DNA of 7,216 nucleotides from Acidimicrobiales bacterium (lineage in GTDB: Bacteria > Actinomycetota > Acidimicrobiia > Acidimicrobiales > RAAP-2): NCBI GenBank assembly GCA_017883105.1, contig JADGOF010000108.1:1-7216 (forward strand). Direction: 5' to 3'. Below the pieces are notes generated by a model, which was given only the letters and a program-made list of their open reading frames with translations, had not been told where the DNA came from and searched no databases. Every line of letters begins with the position of its first letter. Position 1 is the first letter of the stretch. Shown here piece by piece: positions 5,559 to 7,216 of this stretch. Position numbers and translations under genes: made by a program.

Positions 5559-6539
5559 GTGAACGCTTTCACACACGGATCCCCGACCTCCCTGCCAGGC
5601 CGCGACCGGCCGGCCCCCCTGGCCACCTGCCCACCGGATCCTGCCCACCGGGGCACCCGTCAGCGCTGGCCCCGCTGGGCCACCGGCGTCGCCCTGGGTG
5701 CGCCCTTGTTGCTTGCCGGATGCAACGTCTATCCGACCTACGGCGCAAGCCGGGGTGCGACCACCCAGGGGCAGGACACCTTCAAGCTGTACTCAGGGAT
5801 GATGACCACCGGCGTCGTCATCGGCGGCCTGGTCGGTCTGCTCATTCTGTGGACCATCCTCCGCTACCGGAGGCGTTCGGATGAGATGCCCAAGCAGTTC
5901 CACGAGAACATCCCCATCGAGATCCTCTACACGACCATCCCCATCCTCATCGTGGCCGCCCTCTTCGTCTTCACCGTGCTCACCGAGAACAACGTGGACG
6001 CCACCGTGCCGGTCAATGCCACTGTGACTTCCTCCGGCAAGCCGGTGGTCGAGATCAAGGTCACCGCATTCCAGTGGGGCTGGCGCTTCGACTACCCCGG
6101 TCTCAACGTGAGCGTGGCCGGAGAGACCACCAACGGGCCCAACAACCACGGGCCCCAGATGGTGGTCCCTGTCGGCCAGACCGTGCAGATCACCCTGGTC
6201 TCCGACGACGTCATCCACGGCTTCTATGTGCGTGACTTCAACTTCAGCCGCTACGCCCTCCCCGGAGTGACCAACTACTTCGACCTGAACGTGATCCGTG
6301 CCGGCACCTACAACGGCCAGTGCACGCAGATCTGCGGCCTCTACCACTCGGAGATGCTGTTCAGCGTCAAGGCGGTCAACCCATCGGCGTTCCACACGTG
6401 GGCCGGCAACGAGGTGAAGGCGGGCCACACGCTGCCCCGGCGTTCCGGCAATTCGGCGTCGAACAGCGCACCCCTCGACACCACCCTCTACCCGTCCAAT
6501 GCCCTTTCGTCGCCCTCTTCGGTCAAAGGATCCGCATGA
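5559..6539 (+). CDS. ctaC: Cytochrome c oxidase subunit II (CuA), lipoprotein
   Basis: Encodes 326 residues. The N-terminus ends in GAPLLLAGC, a lipobox that would make Cys55 the lipidated first residue of the mature protein. Two membrane helices follow at about 82-102 and 122-142, then the external cupredoxin domain with FQWGWRFDYP (171-180). The CuA ligands are all present: His220, Cys255, Cys259, His263 and Met266, in VIHGF and QCTQICGLYHSEM. The domain takes electrons from cytochrome c and passes them to subunit I. The CxExC motif here has Gln257 in place of Glu; that residue ligates CuA through its backbone oxygen, so the centre should still form. No cytochrome c domain is fused. GTG 5559 is the last start before the lipobox and has a leaderless-type promoter. 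An upstream GTG at 5400 would add 53 residues of leader-like sequence. The end overlaps ctaD by four bases. Confidence 0.95.
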   Translation: MNAFTHGSPTSLPGRDRPAPLATCPPDPAHRGTRQRWPRWATGVALGAPLLLAGCNVYPTYGASRGATTQGQDTFKLYSGMMTTGVVIGGLVGLLILWTILRYRRRSDEMPKQFHENIPIEILYTTIPILIVAALFVFTVLTENNVDATVPVNATVTSSGKPVVEIKVTAFQWGWRFDYPGLNVSVAGETTNGPNNHGPQMVVPVGQTVQITLVSDDVIHGFYVRDFNFSRYALPGVTNYFDLNVIRAGTYNGQCTQICGLYHSEMLFSVKAVNPSAFHTWAGNEVKAGHTLPRRSGNSASNSAPLDTTLYPSNALSSPSSVKGSA

Positions 6540-7216
6540 CCACCACCGTTGAACGCCCTGACCTCATCGAGCCCGAAGAGCCGGGTGGTCCCGACGCCCA
6601 TCAGCCCGGTGCTCATCACGGTGACGGCGACGGTGGCCATCACGAGGGACCCAGCGGGATCATCAACTGGCTGACCACCACCGATCACAAGGTCATCGGC
6701 AAGAGCTACATGATCACCTCGTTGGTGCTCTTCTTCATCGCCGGCGTCATGGCCCTGTTCCTCCGAGCCCAGTTGGCCGATCCCACGTCATCGTTGCTGT
6801 CGTTCCAGACCTACAACGAGTTGTTCACCATGCACGGCAGCCTCATGCTGTACCTGTTCGCCGGGCCCTTCGCCTTCGGTGGCCTGGCCAACTACGTTGT
6901 GCCGCTCCAGGTCGGCGCCCCGGACATGGCCTTCCCCCGGTTGAACGCACTCTCGTACTGGCTGTACCTGGGCGGCTCGGCCCTCATGCTGTCGGGGTTC
7001 CTCGTGGCCGGCGGTGCGGCCAGCTACGGATGGGTCGCCTATGCGCCGCTGTCCAACGCCGTCAACTCCCCCGGGGCCGGGGCCGACCTGTGGCTCATCT
7101 CGTTGGGCCTCACCGGTTTCTCCGCCATCTTCACCGGAGTGAACCTGGTCGCCACCGTCTTCTACCTCCGGGCACCGGGCATGACCATGTTCAGGGTGCC
7201 GATCTTCTCGTGGAAC
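6536..7216 (+). CDS. ctaD: Cytochrome c oxidase subunit I, N-terminal part (runs off window)
   Basis: The first 227 residues of the catalytic subunit of an A-type heme-copper oxidase; full proteins of this kind have about 550 or more, so the heme-copper centre lies outside the window. INWLTTTDHKVIGKSYM at 43-59 is the typical entry to helix 1. His100 in FTMHGSLMLYLF is the first ligand of low-spin heme a. GGLANYVVPLQVGAPDMAF (115-133) followed by PRLN carries Asn119, Asp130 and Asn137, which align with Paracoccus Asn113, Asp124 and Asn131 at the D-channel mouth, so the proton pathway entrance is intact. The N-terminal 40 residues before helix 1 are acidic and histidine-rich (His22, 27, 28, 35, 36). 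The ATG overlaps the ctaC stop as ATGA, with AAAGGA at 6525-6530, so the two subunits are probably translationally coupled. Confidence 0.96.
   Translation, partial: MTTTVERPDLIEPEEPGGPDAHQPGAHHGDGDGGHHEGPSGIINWLTTTDHKVIGKSYMITSLVLFFIAGVMALFLRAQLADPTSSLLSFQTYNELFTMHGSLMLYLFAGPFAFGGLANYVVPLQVGAPDMAFPRLNALSYWLYLGGSALMLSGFLVAGGAASYGWVAYAPLSNAVNSPGAGADLWLISLGLTGFSAIFTGVNLVATVFYLRAPGMTMFRVPIFSWN

Noticed and set aside
5622..5630. A second lipobox-like LATC (Cys24) in CtaC
   Set aside because: No hydrophobic stretch precedes it; the GAPLLLAGC site at Cys55 follows a proper hydrophobic segment.
1..7216. Search for a defence, mobile or secondary-metabolite system, CRISPR, tRNA or rRNA
   Set aside because: All long supported frames are metabolic, translocase or respiratory genes; no transposase, integrase, spaced direct repeats or RNA-gene signature was seen.

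Overview
The window is GC-rich, tightly packed bacterial DNA of actinobacterial type. The evidence for this is the GC-rich third positions, GTG starts, a cytochrome c oxidase subunit II made as a lipoprotein, a probable leaderless promoter and a short proline-rich TatA. A deep-branching high-GC actinobacterium (for example Acidimicrobiia) is my inference; there is no rRNA or other marker here to prove it. I see no tRNA, rRNA, CRISPR array, insertion sequence, integrase or other sign of a mobile or defence island.

Layout. (1) Bases 1-1260, minus strand: a glycoside hydrolase family 1 gene. Its C-terminus lies beyond the left edge, and its N-terminus carries three perfectly phased 21-bp repeats. 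(2) Bases 1261-1418: a short divergent intergenic region with a 14-bp dyad. (3) Bases 1419-4221, plus strand: three closely spaced genes (18- and 19-nt gaps) that probably form one transcript. They encode a thiolase-superfamily protein without the usual nucleophilic cysteine, a crotonase with both catalytic glutamates, and a small four-helix membrane protein resembling HemJ/CopD. (4) Bases 4222-4333: a spacer with weak hairpins and a possible promoter. (5) Bases 4334-5333: tatA, then an unrecognised four-helix membrane protein with a basic tail. The ribosome-binding site of that second gene lies in a predicted hairpin just after the tatA stop codon. (6) Bases 5334-5558: a leader region with GC hairpins, a possible 19-codon ORF, an AT-rich palindrome and a TAnnnT -10 box seven bases before the ctaC GTG. 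(7) Bases 5559-7216: ctaC (CuA subunit II), overlapped by ctaD (subunit I), which runs off the right edge.

Togetherness. The thiolase-like protein and the crotonase probably act on the same acyl-CoA substrates. CtaC and CtaD form the core of an A-type heme-copper terminal oxidase. TatA belongs to the Tat export pore, and the two small membrane proteins between the acyl-CoA genes and the oxidase have no assigned role. Most of the window is ordinary core metabolism. I did not find a convincing new multi-gene system. The points most worth checking are the repeat-bearing N-terminus of the GH1 enzyme, the unassigned membrane proteins, the altered CuA motif (CTQIC) and the ctaC control region.
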